The notes under the pieces: generated by a model | Told to the model about the DNA's origin: nothing | Databases searched by the model: none | What the model saw: only the letters and a program-made list of their open reading frames with translations | Position numbers and translations under genes: made by a program | NCBI GenBank assembly: GCA_026224995.1 | Contig: JAMFRX010000144.1 | Location: forward strand, 1-29,512 | Length of the DNA stretch: 29,512 nucleotides | Source of the DNA: Puia dinghuensis | Lineage (GTDB): Bacteria; Bacteroidota; Bacteroidia; Chitinophagales; Chitinophagaceae | Reading direction: 5' to 3' | Shown here: in pieces, positions 22,470-29,512 of the stretch | Layout of the letters: each line of letters opens with the position of its first letter | Numbering within the stretch: the first letter of the stretch is position 1

Positions 22470-23669
22470 ATGACGACTGCTCCTTTGACGGAAAAAAAAG
22501 TACGTATAACATCCATAGACCTGTTGCGCGGGCTGGTGATGCTGATCATGGCTATCGATCATGTGCGGGATATTTTCCATCTTGGCCAGCCCGATCCGAC
22601 CGACCTCGCGACGACGACTCCTATCTTGTTCTTTACCCGGTGGATCACGCATTTTTGCGCACCTACCTTTGTCTTCCTCAGCGGGATCTCCGCTTATCTG
22701 GCGGGAACGCGCAGGTCGCGGGGTGAGCTGAGCCTATTCCTGATAAAGCGCGGACTCTGGCTTATCTTCGTCGAAGTGGCGGTGGTCAATCTGGGCATGA
22801 CGCTTAATCCACTATACAATGTCCAGATCTTGCAGGTGATCTGGGCGATCGGCGGTAGCATGATCTTATTGGGTCTGCTGTTGGCCTGCAGGGCATCTCT
22901 CCCTGTTATCGGAATAATAGGCGCCATCATCTTCCTCGGCCATAATATATTCGATTTTTACGATCCCGGCGCCATTGCAAAGACTTTCGTCTGGAAATTG
23001 CTTGTATCGGCCGCGGGGTTTAACGGTGTCGAGTCGCTCGGTCATAACCATTTTCTCCTGGTGGCCTATGCGCTTATACCCTGGACGGGCGTCATGCTGA
23101 TAGGCTTTGTTTTTGGGTCGCTGTATAAAACCGGCGCCGATGCGCTCAGAAGGAAAATGGTCTTACTTTATTCGGGGCTTGGGTTGCTGGCGGTGTTCCT
23201 TATTTTCCGGTCGTTTAATTGGTATGGCGATCCTTCACCCTGGTCCGTTCAGAAGACCACGACCCTGAGCGTGCTATCCTTCTTCAATGTGACGAAGTAT
23301 CCCTGCTCCCTTTTATACCTGTGCATGACGATCGGCACAGCGCTTGTCCTGCTGGCGGGTGCTGAAGGGGCGAAAGGCAGATGGGCCTCTATCGTGATCG
23401 TCTATGGGAACGTCCCTTTCTTTTATTATGTCTGTCATTGGTATCTCATCCAGGTGTTCCATGTGATCTTGTTTTTTGCTTTCGGCTTTCGGCCGGGCCA
23501 GATCATTAACCCCAATAATCCATTTCTGTTCGAGCCGCCGGCCTTTGGCGTTAATCTGCTTGGGGTCTATATCATCTGGCTTGTGGTCATCGGCCTTTTA
23601 TATTGGCCCTGCCGATGGTTTAGCCGGTATAAAAAAAGTCATCGGCAGTGGTGGCTCAGCTATGTTTGA
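22470..23669 (+). CDS. DUF1624/heparan-alpha-glucosaminide N-acetyltransferase-like membrane protein
   Basis: A 399-residue integral membrane protein with about ten hydrophobic segments. It opens with the family signature RITSIDLLRGLVMLIMAIDHVRD (His31), followed by FFTRWITHFCAPTFVFLSGISAYL. This is the HGSNAT-cat/DUF1624 group (COG3503), related to the lysosomal enzyme that moves acetyl groups across a membrane to a sugar. The N-terminal DHVRD histidine is conserved in the group. Bacterial members probably acylate cell-envelope sugars, but the substrate is unknown. The C-terminal tail is basic (RWFSRYKKSHRQWW). It has a 10-bp inverted repeat in its promoter region and overlaps the convergent methyltransferase gene by 14 bases. 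Confidence 0.9.
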   Translation: MTTAPLTEKKVRITSIDLLRGLVMLIMAIDHVRDIFHLGQPDPTDLATTTPILFFTRWITHFCAPTFVFLSGISAYLAGTRRSRGELSLFLIKRGLWLIFVEVAVVNLGMTLNPLYNVQILQVIWAIGGSMILLGLLLACRASLPVIGIIGAIIFLGHNIFDFYDPGAIAKTFVWKLLVSAAGFNGVESLGHNHFLLVAYALIPWTGVMLIGFVFGSLYKTGADALRRKMVLLYSGLGLLAVFLIFRSFNWYGDPSPWSVQKTTTLSVLSFFNVTKYPCSLLYLCMTIGTALVLLAGAEGAKGRWASIVIVYGNVPFFYYVCHWYLIQVFHVILFFAFGFRPGQIINPNNPFLFEPPAFGVNLLGVYIIWLVVIGLLYWPCRWFSRYKKSHRQWWLSYV

Positions 23670-24387
23670 TGGAGGAAAAGATCCCAAGGGTATAGCTGTT
23701 CGCTTCTTCCGGCGTTTCCCTGACCAGCCAGCTTTGTAAAGCGACCAGGTCAGTACAAGGACCGTATGCAATGATCTTGATGTTTCTCAGTAAAGATTCC
23801 TTCCGCAGCGTCTCTAAGACCTCCTGCATAATTTGCCCCCGGAAGGGAGTAAACATAAAAAATATCGTTCCATCGGAATAGTCGGCCATCCTGGCATCGA
23901 CATTCATGAATTCCACCCTGGACAAATTGAGCTCCGTGGCGCAATCCCGCGCATGATCGCAAAAAGCCGGCTCGAACTCAACCCCTTTGGCCGGGATGCC
24001 GGCGAGAAGGTTTACCAGGATAGCTACCTGGCCCAGGCCGGAACCCAGATCAAAAAATACATCCTCTTCCTTAAAATGCACTTTCTCCACCAGCTCAAAA
24101 ACGATCCTGGCGGGCGTCTTTTGATAAAAAACCATTTCCGGCTCCAGCTCTTTCGTTTGCTCCGGCATTGTCTGATAGGAAGATAGGGCATTGAGGAAGA
24201 GATCGAGATCGTCATAGCCTATTTCCCCACGTTGTTCGTCGTCATCAGTTGGCAGATCCACATATGGAGCGATCAGCGCCTTGAATGCCGCCCCCGTACA
24301 GCCCGTGGTGCGGATAGCGGCTCGCAGCCCAGGAAAGTCTATCTCCTCAAGGAAGTCTGTCTCCTCCATATATGCGCGCATTTTCAT
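23656..24387 (-). CDS. Class I SAM-dependent methyltransferase, DOT1-like
   Basis: A 243-residue protein. The N-terminal third (1-80) is acidic and helical with no known domain. The methyltransferase domain starts near residue 85. Motif I is FFDLGSGLGQVAIL (Asp113-Gly119), with the ribose-binding acidic end of strand 2 in KGVEFEP (Glu137). An NVDARMADYSDGTIFFMFTPF stretch covers motifs III-IV. The DLGSGxGQ-GVE pattern and the ELV...FKEEDVFFDLG lead-in resemble the DOT1 histone-lysine methyltransferase fold (PF08123), which also occurs in bacteria. Bacterial substrates are not known and no histone-like gene is nearby. The 3' end overlaps the convergent acyltransferase gene by 14 bases. A second Met at residue 3 is an alternative start. 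Confidence 0.85.
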   Translation of the reverse strand: MKMRAYMEETDFLEEIDFPGLRAAIRTTGCTGAAFKALIAPYVDLPTDDDEQRGEIGYDDLDLFLNALSSYQTMPEQTKELEPEMVFYQKTPARIVFELVEKVHFKEEDVFFDLGSGLGQVAILVNLLAGIPAKGVEFEPAFCDHARDCATELNLSRVEFMNVDARMADYSDGTIFFMFTPFRGQIMQEVLETLRKESLLRNIKIIAYGPCTDLVALQSWLVRETPEEANSYTLGIFSSIKHS

Positions 24388-24452
24388 TGGTATAAAGCTA
24401 AAGAATAATCCGCGAGATTCGCTATATTCCGTCGGTATAAGCTGATTCCCAC

Positions 24453-25169
24453 ATGTTCAAAGCGAATAGCGTTACGCTACTATTTTGTATTGTATTTTCC
24501 TCTATCGGGCTTGCCCAACAGCAGCTGGCGGGGAAGGTCGTAAAAAAAGGCGGAACGGAGATATTGATGGGGGTGAGTGTTATAAACCACACGCATCAAA
24601 AAGGGAATGTCTCCGACATGGGCGGAAATTACAAGATCGCTGCCTCGGTGGGAGATACGATCCTCTTTTCCTCCGCGGGATACGAGCCGGACACGGTTGT
24701 CGTGGCTTCCTATATGTTCGCCGAAAGCTGGCTGGTTCCCCTTGCCCCGAATGTCGTGGCGCTGCCCTATGTCAACGTAGAGGAGCAGAGCAATTACCAG
24801 ATCGACTCCATAAAAAGAAGGGACGACTATAGCTGGCTGCTGGATAAGAAGCATCCCGTAAAGCTCATGAATGAGAAGCGACCCGGCGATGGACCCGGCT
24901 TTAGCTTCAGCCCGATAGGCTATTTCTCAAAAACCGAGAAGAACAAGCGACGGCTGAAAAAGCGGCTACAGCAGGAAGAAGAGGATTATTATATCGATTA
25001 CAAATTCCCGCCTGCCCGGGTCGCCCGGCTCAGCAGGCTAAGCGGAGATTCCTTACAGCTTTTTTTGCGCATCTACCGGCCTACGTATGCCTTTTGCCGG
25101 AAGTCGAGTCCCGAGGACATGCTGCTCTATCTCAACGATAAGCTAAAGCTCTTCCGGAAGGAAGAATAA
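24453..25169 (+). CDS. Secreted CarboxypepD_reg-like domain protein
   Basis: A 238-residue protein with a signal peptide (about 1-21, ending IGLAQ). A CarboxypepD_reg-like beta-sandwich covers about 24-105 (LAGKVVKKGGTEILMGVSV, KGNVSDMGGNYKIAASVGDTILFSSAGYEPDTV). This is the module found before the plug of SusC-type transporters, but here there is no plug or barrel. The C-terminal part is strongly charged, with a basic-acidic helix (KTEKNKRRLKKRLQQEEEDYY, near 165-185) and a final segment LSGDSLQLFLRIYRPTYAF that looks like a small conserved motif. Such stand-alone proteins are common in Bacteroidota and of unknown role in the periplasm. It is divergent from the methyltransferase gene (65-base gap) and converges on the next gene 11 bases away. 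Confidence 0.83.
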   Translation: MFKANSVTLLFCIVFSSIGLAQQQLAGKVVKKGGTEILMGVSVINHTHQKGNVSDMGGNYKIAASVGDTILFSSAGYEPDTVVVASYMFAESWLVPLAPNVVALPYVNVEEQSNYQIDSIKRRDDYSWLLDKKHPVKLMNEKRPGDGPGFSFSPIGYFSKTEKNKRRLKKRLQQEEEDYYIDYKFPPARVARLSRLSGDSLQLFLRIYRPTYAFCRKSSPEDMLLYLNDKLKLFRKEE

Positions 25170-25180
25170 TCTCCTTATAC

Positions 25181-26641
25181 TTATACCTTTTTAACGGGCT
25201 TGACCTCGCAGGCATAGCCAAACAGGCAACGGTCCTTTATCATAGCCGCCACTTCGGCCGGCACATAGTCCTCCCACCCTTCCGTGCCTTGCTTGATGAG
25301 GTCGAGCACCTTGTCCGTCTGGATCTGCAGGTTGCTTTCCTTGTAGTGGCGGATATCCTCGATCTTGTTGTTGGCGATCAGATAGCGATACAGGTCGACC
25401 AGGTGAGAAGGCGGATTGAACCGCAGACAATTGTAGATGATCCCATTGCGTAAGGTAGGGTAAACGAACAGCTTTACATTCCGGCTGAATAAGGTCGCAA
25501 AGGATTCCAGGATGCCGCCGGACAGGTCTTGGTAATGTTCCTCGGAAAAGATATACTCGAGATTGGGATAGCCCAGCACCACGCCCATCTTTAGCTTCGT
25601 GATCTTGGACAGGTAGGCCACCAATTTGTAGTATTCATGAAAGTCGGAGATCAGGACCGTTTGCCCGAGCGCACAAAGGATGTCCACGCGGTCGAGGAAG
25701 TCCTTTTCATCGATCTCTGCCGTAGGATCGGCATTCCGCTCCTTTAGCGCCTGCAGGGTCAGCTCCGTGATCACGATGACGTTCTCCTTGTCTACGTCAG
25801 GCTCTTGCATGAATTGCCTGACTCCCGTGCTCAGCATGTCTATATGGACATTGATCACGGGCCGGAAACGGCCGCGGATCACGACGATATGCTTTTTGTA
25901 GAGCACTTCCGAAGGCTGCATGTTAATGCCATCCGGCCCGAACAAGGCGGCATCCGAAAAGCCATATTTTACGAGGTGCAGGCTCATCAGCCTGTTGTCC
26001 ACCTTGCTGAAATCCGGTCCTTCAAAGCGGATCATGTCTATCTGGATGGCGTCCTTGCTCAGGTTGTCCATCAGGGACAGCAGGAAGATGTTTGGGATCG
26101 TACGGTAGTAGAAGCAGGCGTAGATCAGGTTGACGCCCAGGATGCCGACGGCATTCTGCTGCAGTACATTGTCATTGTCCAGCAGCTTTACATGGATCAC
26201 GACGTCGTTGAAGGGCCCGTTAGGCTCCAGCTGGAAGCGTACGCCCATCCAGCCATGACCCTCATTGGTCTTGTGGTAATTAAGGGCCGACATGGTATCC
26301 GAAAAAGCGAAAAAGGTCGTTTTGTCGCCGCGGTTCTCGGCAAGGCGCTCGATCAGCAGCCCATATTCCTTGTCCAGCATCGCGATAAGTCGGCCTTCAC
26401 TCACGTATCTGCGGCCTGGCTGCGCGCCATAGATGGCGTCGGAAAAGGTCATGTCATAGGCCGACATGGTTTTGGCAATTGTCCCCGACGAGGCGCCCGC
26501 CTTGAAGAAATTGGCGGCAACGTCCTGGCCGGCGCCTATCTCTGCGAAGGAGCCGTAAATTTGGGGGTCGAGATTGATGGCAAGCGCTTTCTGTTTGGTT
26601 CCTATATCCTTATTGTGAATGACACTCATATAATTTGCCAT
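25181..26641 (-). CDS. Conserved cytosolic protein of unknown function (486 residues)
   Basis: A large soluble protein without signal peptide or membrane segment. From memory it belongs to a widespread bacterial family recognisable by its start (IGTKQKALAINLDPQIYGSFAEIGAGQ) and by SSGTIAKTMSAYDM, GRRYVSEGRLIAMLD, FFAFSDTMSALNYH, GHGWMGVRFQ and GILGVNLIYACFYY. Homologues often carry unsuitable names such as nicotinate-nucleotide adenylyltransferase or TonB-dependent receptor. Neither fits: there is no (H/T)xGH nucleotidyl-transferase motif and no barrel. The high conservation of the N-terminal half, with many Gly, Asp and Arg residues, suggests an enzyme or nucleotide-binding protein. MANYMSVIHNK offers two starts, at 26641 and 26629. 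It follows the serine-hydrolase gene on the same strand with an 82-base gap, and is probably a separate unit. Confidence 0.88.
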   Translation of the reverse strand: MANYMSVIHNKDIGTKQKALAINLDPQIYGSFAEIGAGQDVAANFFKAGASSGTIAKTMSAYDMTFSDAIYGAQPGRRYVSEGRLIAMLDKEYGLLIERLAENRGDKTTFFAFSDTMSALNYHKTNEGHGWMGVRFQLEPNGPFNDVVIHVKLLDNDNVLQQNAVGILGVNLIYACFYYRTIPNIFLLSLMDNLSKDAIQIDMIRFEGPDFSKVDNRLMSLHLVKYGFSDAALFGPDGINMQPSEVLYKKHIVVIRGRFRPVINVHIDMLSTGVRQFMQEPDVDKENVIVITELTLQALKERNADPTAEIDEKDFLDRVDILCALGQTVLISDFHEYYKLVAYLSKITKLKMGVVLGYPNLEYIFSEEHYQDLSGGILESFATLFSRNVKLFVYPTLRNGIIYNCLRFNPPSHLVDLYRYLIANNKIEDIRHYKESNLQIQTDKVLDLIKQGTEGWEDYVPAEVAAMIKDRCLFGYACEVKPVKKV

Positions 26642-26723
26642 TTATATGTATCGATAACATTATCAACTACAGTACTGAACCGAAAAGGCGGTTAAAGATA
26701 CGGTTTTTAATGAAATGGCATGA

Positions 26724-27830
26724 TCACAATCGCTGCAGCAGATCACGCGCCGCGTCTTCGAGGTTGGTTTCCTCGAAATTATAATTCCGCATCAGGATGA
26801 CCGCGTCACCGCTATTGGGATCCATGCAGAGCTGGGACGTATAGCCGGGATCGGAGCCGTTATGGCCGATCGTGGTCATCATCCGGTCCGGCATGATCAT
26901 CATCCCGAGGCCATAGTTCTTGCCACCGGGGGGAACCCTCAGCATTTGCTTGATGCTCGCGGGCTTGATCAGCTGGCCGCTGTTGAGCGCTATCACGAAT
27001 TTCGCCAGATCTGCAGGCGTCGACCAGATGCCGCCGTTAGGCACCCTGTAACCCATGCCATCCACCTGTTCCAGCGGCAGTCTGGTATTGGCCCCGCCCT
27101 CTTTTTTATTGTCGATCCCCTGCGCCAGCCTGTCCCTTTTATCGGCCGGGACCGTAAAAAAAGAGTTATCCATGTGCAGCGGGGTGAAGATGTGCTGCTG
27201 CACCAGCTGGATATAGGGGATGCCGGCGGCCCGCTCCAGGGCGAGCCCCAGCAGCGCAAAGCCCATATTCGAATAGAGGAACCGCTCGCCGGGGCCGCTG
27301 TTGAAAGAGGCAGTCGGGATACAGGCCAGGACCTTATTTTCCCATTCATCCGGCGGACCAAGACTCGCGCCTGCCAGTTCAGGCTCCCGGTTGAGCCCCG
27401 AAGTATGCGAAGCCAGCTGGCGCAGCGTCATCCGGGTGCTCCTGGAATAGCCTGGCAGGGACTTGACCTCCGGTACATAGTTCTCCAGCGGGTCATCCAG
27501 CCCGAGCTTGCCTTCTTCCGCCAGCTGCAGCAATAGGGTCGCGGTGAACATCTTGGTGATCGAAGCGATCCGGTAGATGGTGCCGGTATCCGCAGGGCTA
27601 TCCTTATCCATGGCCACGTACCCGAAGGCGCCCGACCAGATGACCTGTCCTTTTCGGATAAGAGCTGCGGAGATGCTGCCATGCAGCTTATCTCTTTTTA
27701 GGTCTTGGTCCATGGACTTCCCCCAGGCCGTAATGGCCTTGGTCTCTTTCGGGGTAAGCTGGGCGAGGCAGGGCGAATGGGAAAGGAGGAAAATGGGGAT
27801 CCAAAGGACAAAAAGGTAGTTGCGGCTCAT
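26724..27830 (-). CDS. Serine hydrolase, class C beta-lactamase/esterase family
   Basis: A 368-residue secreted or periplasmic protein with a signal peptide (about 1-23, ending PCLAQ). It has the serine beta-lactamase-like triad of motifs: SITK at 90-93 with nucleophile Ser90, YSN at 186-188 and HNG in TTIGHNGSDPGY near 322. It also has the surrounding family features DTGTIYRIASITKMFTAT, SHTSGLNREP and GGIWSTPADLAKFV. The fold includes AmpC beta-lactamases, D-aminopeptidases and EstB-type esterases. The YSN and HNG forms are usual for the general Beta-lactamase (PF00144) hydrolases, so drug hydrolysis should not be assumed. It lies 31 bases after the Tet(X)-like monooxygenase on the same strand and is probably in the same operon. 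Confidence 0.92.
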   Translation of the reverse strand: MSRNYLFVLWIPIFLLSHSPCLAQLTPKETKAITAWGKSMDQDLKRDKLHGSISAALIRKGQVIWSGAFGYVAMDKDSPADTGTIYRIASITKMFTATLLLQLAEEGKLGLDDPLENYVPEVKSLPGYSRSTRMTLRQLASHTSGLNREPELAGASLGPPDEWENKVLACIPTASFNSGPGERFLYSNMGFALLGLALERAAGIPYIQLVQQHIFTPLHMDNSFFTVPADKRDRLAQGIDNKKEGGANTRLPLEQVDGMGYRVPNGGIWSTPADLAKFVIALNSGQLIKPASIKQMLRVPPGGKNYGLGMMIMPDRMMTTIGHNGSDPGYTSQLCMDPNSGDAVILMRNYNFEETNLEDAARDLLQRL

Positions 27831-27861
27831 GGGATTGATGTTCGAGCCTTAAACTTACAAT

Positions 27862-29007
27862 TTATTGCCCAAAAAGCGCCAGCATATCGGTGAGCGCATG
27901 GGGAGAATGCAGGGAGGCCGTTTGCTCCAGCGTCATGGCCGCCGTTTCCGCGAATCGGGCCAGCATCTGCTCTTCATACCGGGCTATTGCCGCCCGGGTG
28001 TCCGGGTGCTCCTCGTCGGTAAGGCAGATGCTCAGCTCCAACGCATCCAGCATCGCCATGTTGACGCCTTCGCCCGCATAGGGCGGCATCAGGTGCGCCG
28101 CGTCGCCGAGCATGGTAAGGTCGGGCAGCGTGGTCCAGCGCTGGTCCAGGGGCATGCAATATTGTGGCCGGGGGATCAGGGGAAGGGCGGCTTGCCCGAA
28201 GAGCTCCAGCCAGATGCTGCTCCAGCCGGCAAACTCCTGTTTGAACCAGGCCAGCAGCTGCTCTCTATCGTTAAAATCGATCCCGCTTGTTCGAAACCAG
28301 TTTTCATCGGTTTTACAGCCGGTATAGAAGCTCAGGCTGCCATCTCCTTTGGCGCCTACGATAAGTGTCTTTTCATCATCCAGCGCAAAGATCTTTCCGT
28401 CGCCGAGGAGCTCGTGGATCTTCGGCACCGCCGTTTCAGAATGGTATACCGTCCCTTCGATCGCCGTTATGCCAGCGAAAAAGGGTCGGGTCGGCGTGAT
28501 AAAGGGCCGGACCCTGGAGTTCGCGCCATCTGCGGCGATCACCAGGTCAGCTATCGCTGAGTCCCCATTTTGAAACTCCAGCTTCCAGGCCTCCCCGACT
28601 TTAGATAGCGATACAAGATAGCTGTTCCATACTACCGTATCCGGCTCCAGGGATTCCAGCAGGATACGCCTCAGAGGACCCCGGTCGATCTCCGGCCGCA
28701 GCAGCTCCTGCGAGCTGTTCACATGCTCGTCCAGCCGGATGGTGGCGTCTTTGTCAACGATGCGGGTCCTGTCTGCACCGGGGCGATAGTTAGCCTTGAA
28801 TGCTTCCATGAGGCCGGCAAGCCGGAGCGCTTTAAGACCCGATTCGTCATGCAGGTCCAGGGTACCCCCTTGCACGCGGACATCCTTGTTGAGATCCCTT
28901 TCGTATACTTTTATGTTGGCTCCACTCTGTTGCAAAAGTCTCGCGAACGTCAATCCGCCCGGGCCTCCGCCTACTATAGCTATTCGTTTGTTCGCGATCG
29001 GTTTCAT
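27862..29007 (-). CDS. Tet(X)-like FAD-dependent monooxygenase
   Basis: A 381-residue class A flavoprotein monooxygenase. The FAD-binding motif GGGPGG is at 13-18, VYERD at 34-38, the shared Tet(X) signature GGTLDLH at 47-53, LRRILLESLE at 112-121 and GDAAHLMPPYAGEGVN at 301-316. Overall order and length match Tet(X) (388 residues), which hydroxylates tetracyclines. Aligned by eye, tetracycline contacts differ: Gln192, Arg213, Met215 and His234 of Tet(X) correspond to Glu184, Lys205, Phe207 and Ser226. A different small aromatic substrate is therefore more likely. The gene starts 5 bases after a TetR-family regulator, so it is probably induced by a small molecule, and it is followed by a serine hydrolase 31 bases on. 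Confidence 0.9.
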   Translation of the reverse strand: MKPIANKRIAIVGGGPGGLTFARLLQQSGANIKVYERDLNKDVRVQGGTLDLHDESGLKALRLAGLMEAFKANYRPGADRTRIVDKDATIRLDEHVNSSQELLRPEIDRGPLRRILLESLEPDTVVWNSYLVSLSKVGEAWKLEFQNGDSAIADLVIAADGANSRVRPFITPTRPFFAGITAIEGTVYHSETAVPKIHELLGDGKIFALDDEKTLIVGAKGDGSLSFYTGCKTDENWFRTSGIDFNDREQLLAWFKQEFAGWSSIWLELFGQAALPLIPRPQYCMPLDQRWTTLPDLTMLGDAAHLMPPYAGEGVNMAMLDALELSICLTDEEHPDTRAAIARYEEQMLARFAETAAMTLEQTASLHSPHALTDMLALFGQ

Positions 29008-29012
29008 GATGA

Positions 29013-29512
29013 TTATTTTAGTATGCCTTTTATCACTACGTCGCAGCAGTCGCGGATCACCTTCTCTGTGATGATCTGCCTTGGCCGGCTTTCGTGCTCG
29101 AAATATTCATTCACCAGATCCAGCAGTGGCGCGAACAGCAGAGCCCGATTCACTTCGATAGGCGCTGCTTTGATCAACCCGTTGCCGGCGTGGAATTTCA
29201 GGAAGCGATGGATGGGAGCAAAAAATTGGCCTTGCCTTATGTTCTTCTCGTGGAAGGCTTTGTTCAGCAAGGGGGAAGACTTGCCATACTGCATCAGGAC
29301 AAAATAGGGCCGGTTGGTTTTGAAGAAATAGAAGGCATTCAGCCAGATGAGCCGCACCCCGGCGGCGAAATCCATGGTCTCGTCGAAACGTTCCAGCAGG
29401 GCTGCCTCATAGGCGCCTAAGACTTCCTCCACGAAGAGCTTGACCAGGAGATCCTCCTTGTCGGCATATTTGAGGTATATCGTCCGAGGCGAGATGCCGG
29501 CGGCCTTGGCCA
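29013..29512 (-). CDS. TetR/AcrR-family transcriptional regulator (partial, cut by right edge)
   Basis: The visible 165 residues start inside the helix-turn-helix (AKAAGISPRTIYLKYADKEDLLVKLF), which is the TetR-family recognition helix and its following linker. A helical ligand-binding domain follows (RLIWLNAFYFFKTNRPYFVLMQYG, LFAPLLDLVNEYFEHESRP) to the stop at 29013. The N-terminus lies beyond the right edge. TetR proteins repress nearby genes until a small ligand binds. The Tet(X)-like monooxygenase starts only 5 bases after its stop codon, so the pair is an operon, and the operator should lie upstream of this gene outside the window. Confidence 0.9.
   Translation of the reverse strand, partial: AKAAGISPRTIYLKYADKEDLLVKLFVEEVLGAYEAALLERFDETMDFAAGVRLIWLNAFYFFKTNRPYFVLMQYGKSSPLLNKAFHEKNIRQGQFFAPIHRFLKFHAGNGLIKAAPIEVNRALLFAPLLDLVNEYFEHESRPRQIITEKVIRDCCDVVIKGILK

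Noticed and set aside
25181..26641. Nicotinate-nucleotide adenylyltransferase or TonB-dependent receptor, names seen on homologues.
   Set aside because: There is no (H/T)xGH nucleotidyl-transferase motif, no signal peptide and no plug or barrel.
26653..26664. GATAA-CA-TTATC palindrome just upstream of the 486-residue gene.
   Set aside because: Five-base AT-rich arms are expected by chance in such a gap.
25805..26695. Open frame of 296 codons on the plus strand opposite the 486-residue conserved gene.
   Set aside because: It lies antisense to a clearly conserved coding frame, has the low-complexity His/Val/Gln-rich composition of a shadow frame, and shows no domain or start signal.
27865..28560. 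Open frame of 231 codons on the plus strand inside the Tet(X)-like gene.
   Set aside because: It is a shadow of the monooxygenase, rich in Arg, Gly and His without any domain. The minus-strand frame carries all FAD motifs.
27862..29007. Calling the monooxygenase a tetracycline-resistance gene tet(X).
   Set aside because: Residues that contact tetracycline in Tet(X) are replaced at four aligned positions, so only a Tet(X)-like label is justified.
1..29512. CRISPR arrays, tRNA or rRNA genes, insertion sequences and attachment sites.
   Set aside because: No regularly spaced repeats, no cloverleaf-like sequence, no transposase or integrase frame and no terminal inverted repeats paired with target duplications were seen.

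Overview
The window comes from a Bacteroidota genome, most likely a Chitinophagaceae-type soil or plant-associated bacterium. The basis is a SusC/SusD pair driven by an ECF sigma factor and a FecR anti-sigma factor, an STN domain on SusC, LytS/LytTR signalling, several Crp/Fnr-type regulators of the Bacteroidota kind, DoxX-like proteins, and few recognisable Shine-Dalgarno sites. No tRNA, rRNA, CRISPR array, transposase or phage gene was seen. No gene-free stretch exceeds about 200 bases.

Left part (1-4800). A DoxX-like gene runs off the left edge, followed by a Crp/Fnr regulator with a 13-bp perfect inverted repeat just upstream of it. Divergent to these is a LytS-type histidine kinase and LytTR response regulator operon, then a secreted metallo-beta-lactamase-fold hydrolase and a second DoxX-like protein. 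The regions upstream of the kinase and upstream of the hydrolase both carry a pair of TGTCTA-core direct repeats with exactly 21-bp period. This is the architecture bound by LytTR regulators, so the four genes look like one autoregulated unit. An AT-rich VOC (glyoxalase-fold) gene converges on it.

Centre (4920-15780, all minus strand). This is a polysaccharide utilisation locus. In transcription order it holds an ECF sigma factor, a FecR anti-sigma factor, SusC with STN domain, SusD, a PKD lipoprotein (probable surface glycan-binding protein), a DUF4874/DUF4832 lipoprotein and a GH31 glycosidase. The susC leader holds two hairpins. Read on the plus strand, the second is a textbook intrinsic terminator with no plus-strand gene upstream. 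This fits an antisense small RNA opposing the susC leader, as known for DonS-type RNAs in Bacteroides PULs. Upstream of the sigma gene, on the same strand, is a large phosphotransferase with rifampin-phosphotransferase (Rph) domain order.

Right part (18600-29512). This is a mosaic of small units: a secreted protein of unknown function; a CPBP membrane protease; a second Crp/Fnr regulator divergent from an atypical SDR; a SnoaL-like ester-cyclase gene broken by one clear and one probable single-base deletion; a DUF1624/HGSNAT-like membrane acyltransferase with a 10-bp perfect inverted repeat in front; a DOT1-like methyltransferase; a small secreted CarboxypepD_reg-like protein; and a conserved 486-residue protein of unknown function. 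At the right edge is a likely operon of a TetR regulator (cut by the edge), a Tet(X)-like FAD monooxygenase and a class-C-type serine hydrolase. The monooxygenase keeps the FAD framework of Tet(X) but not the residues that contact tetracycline.
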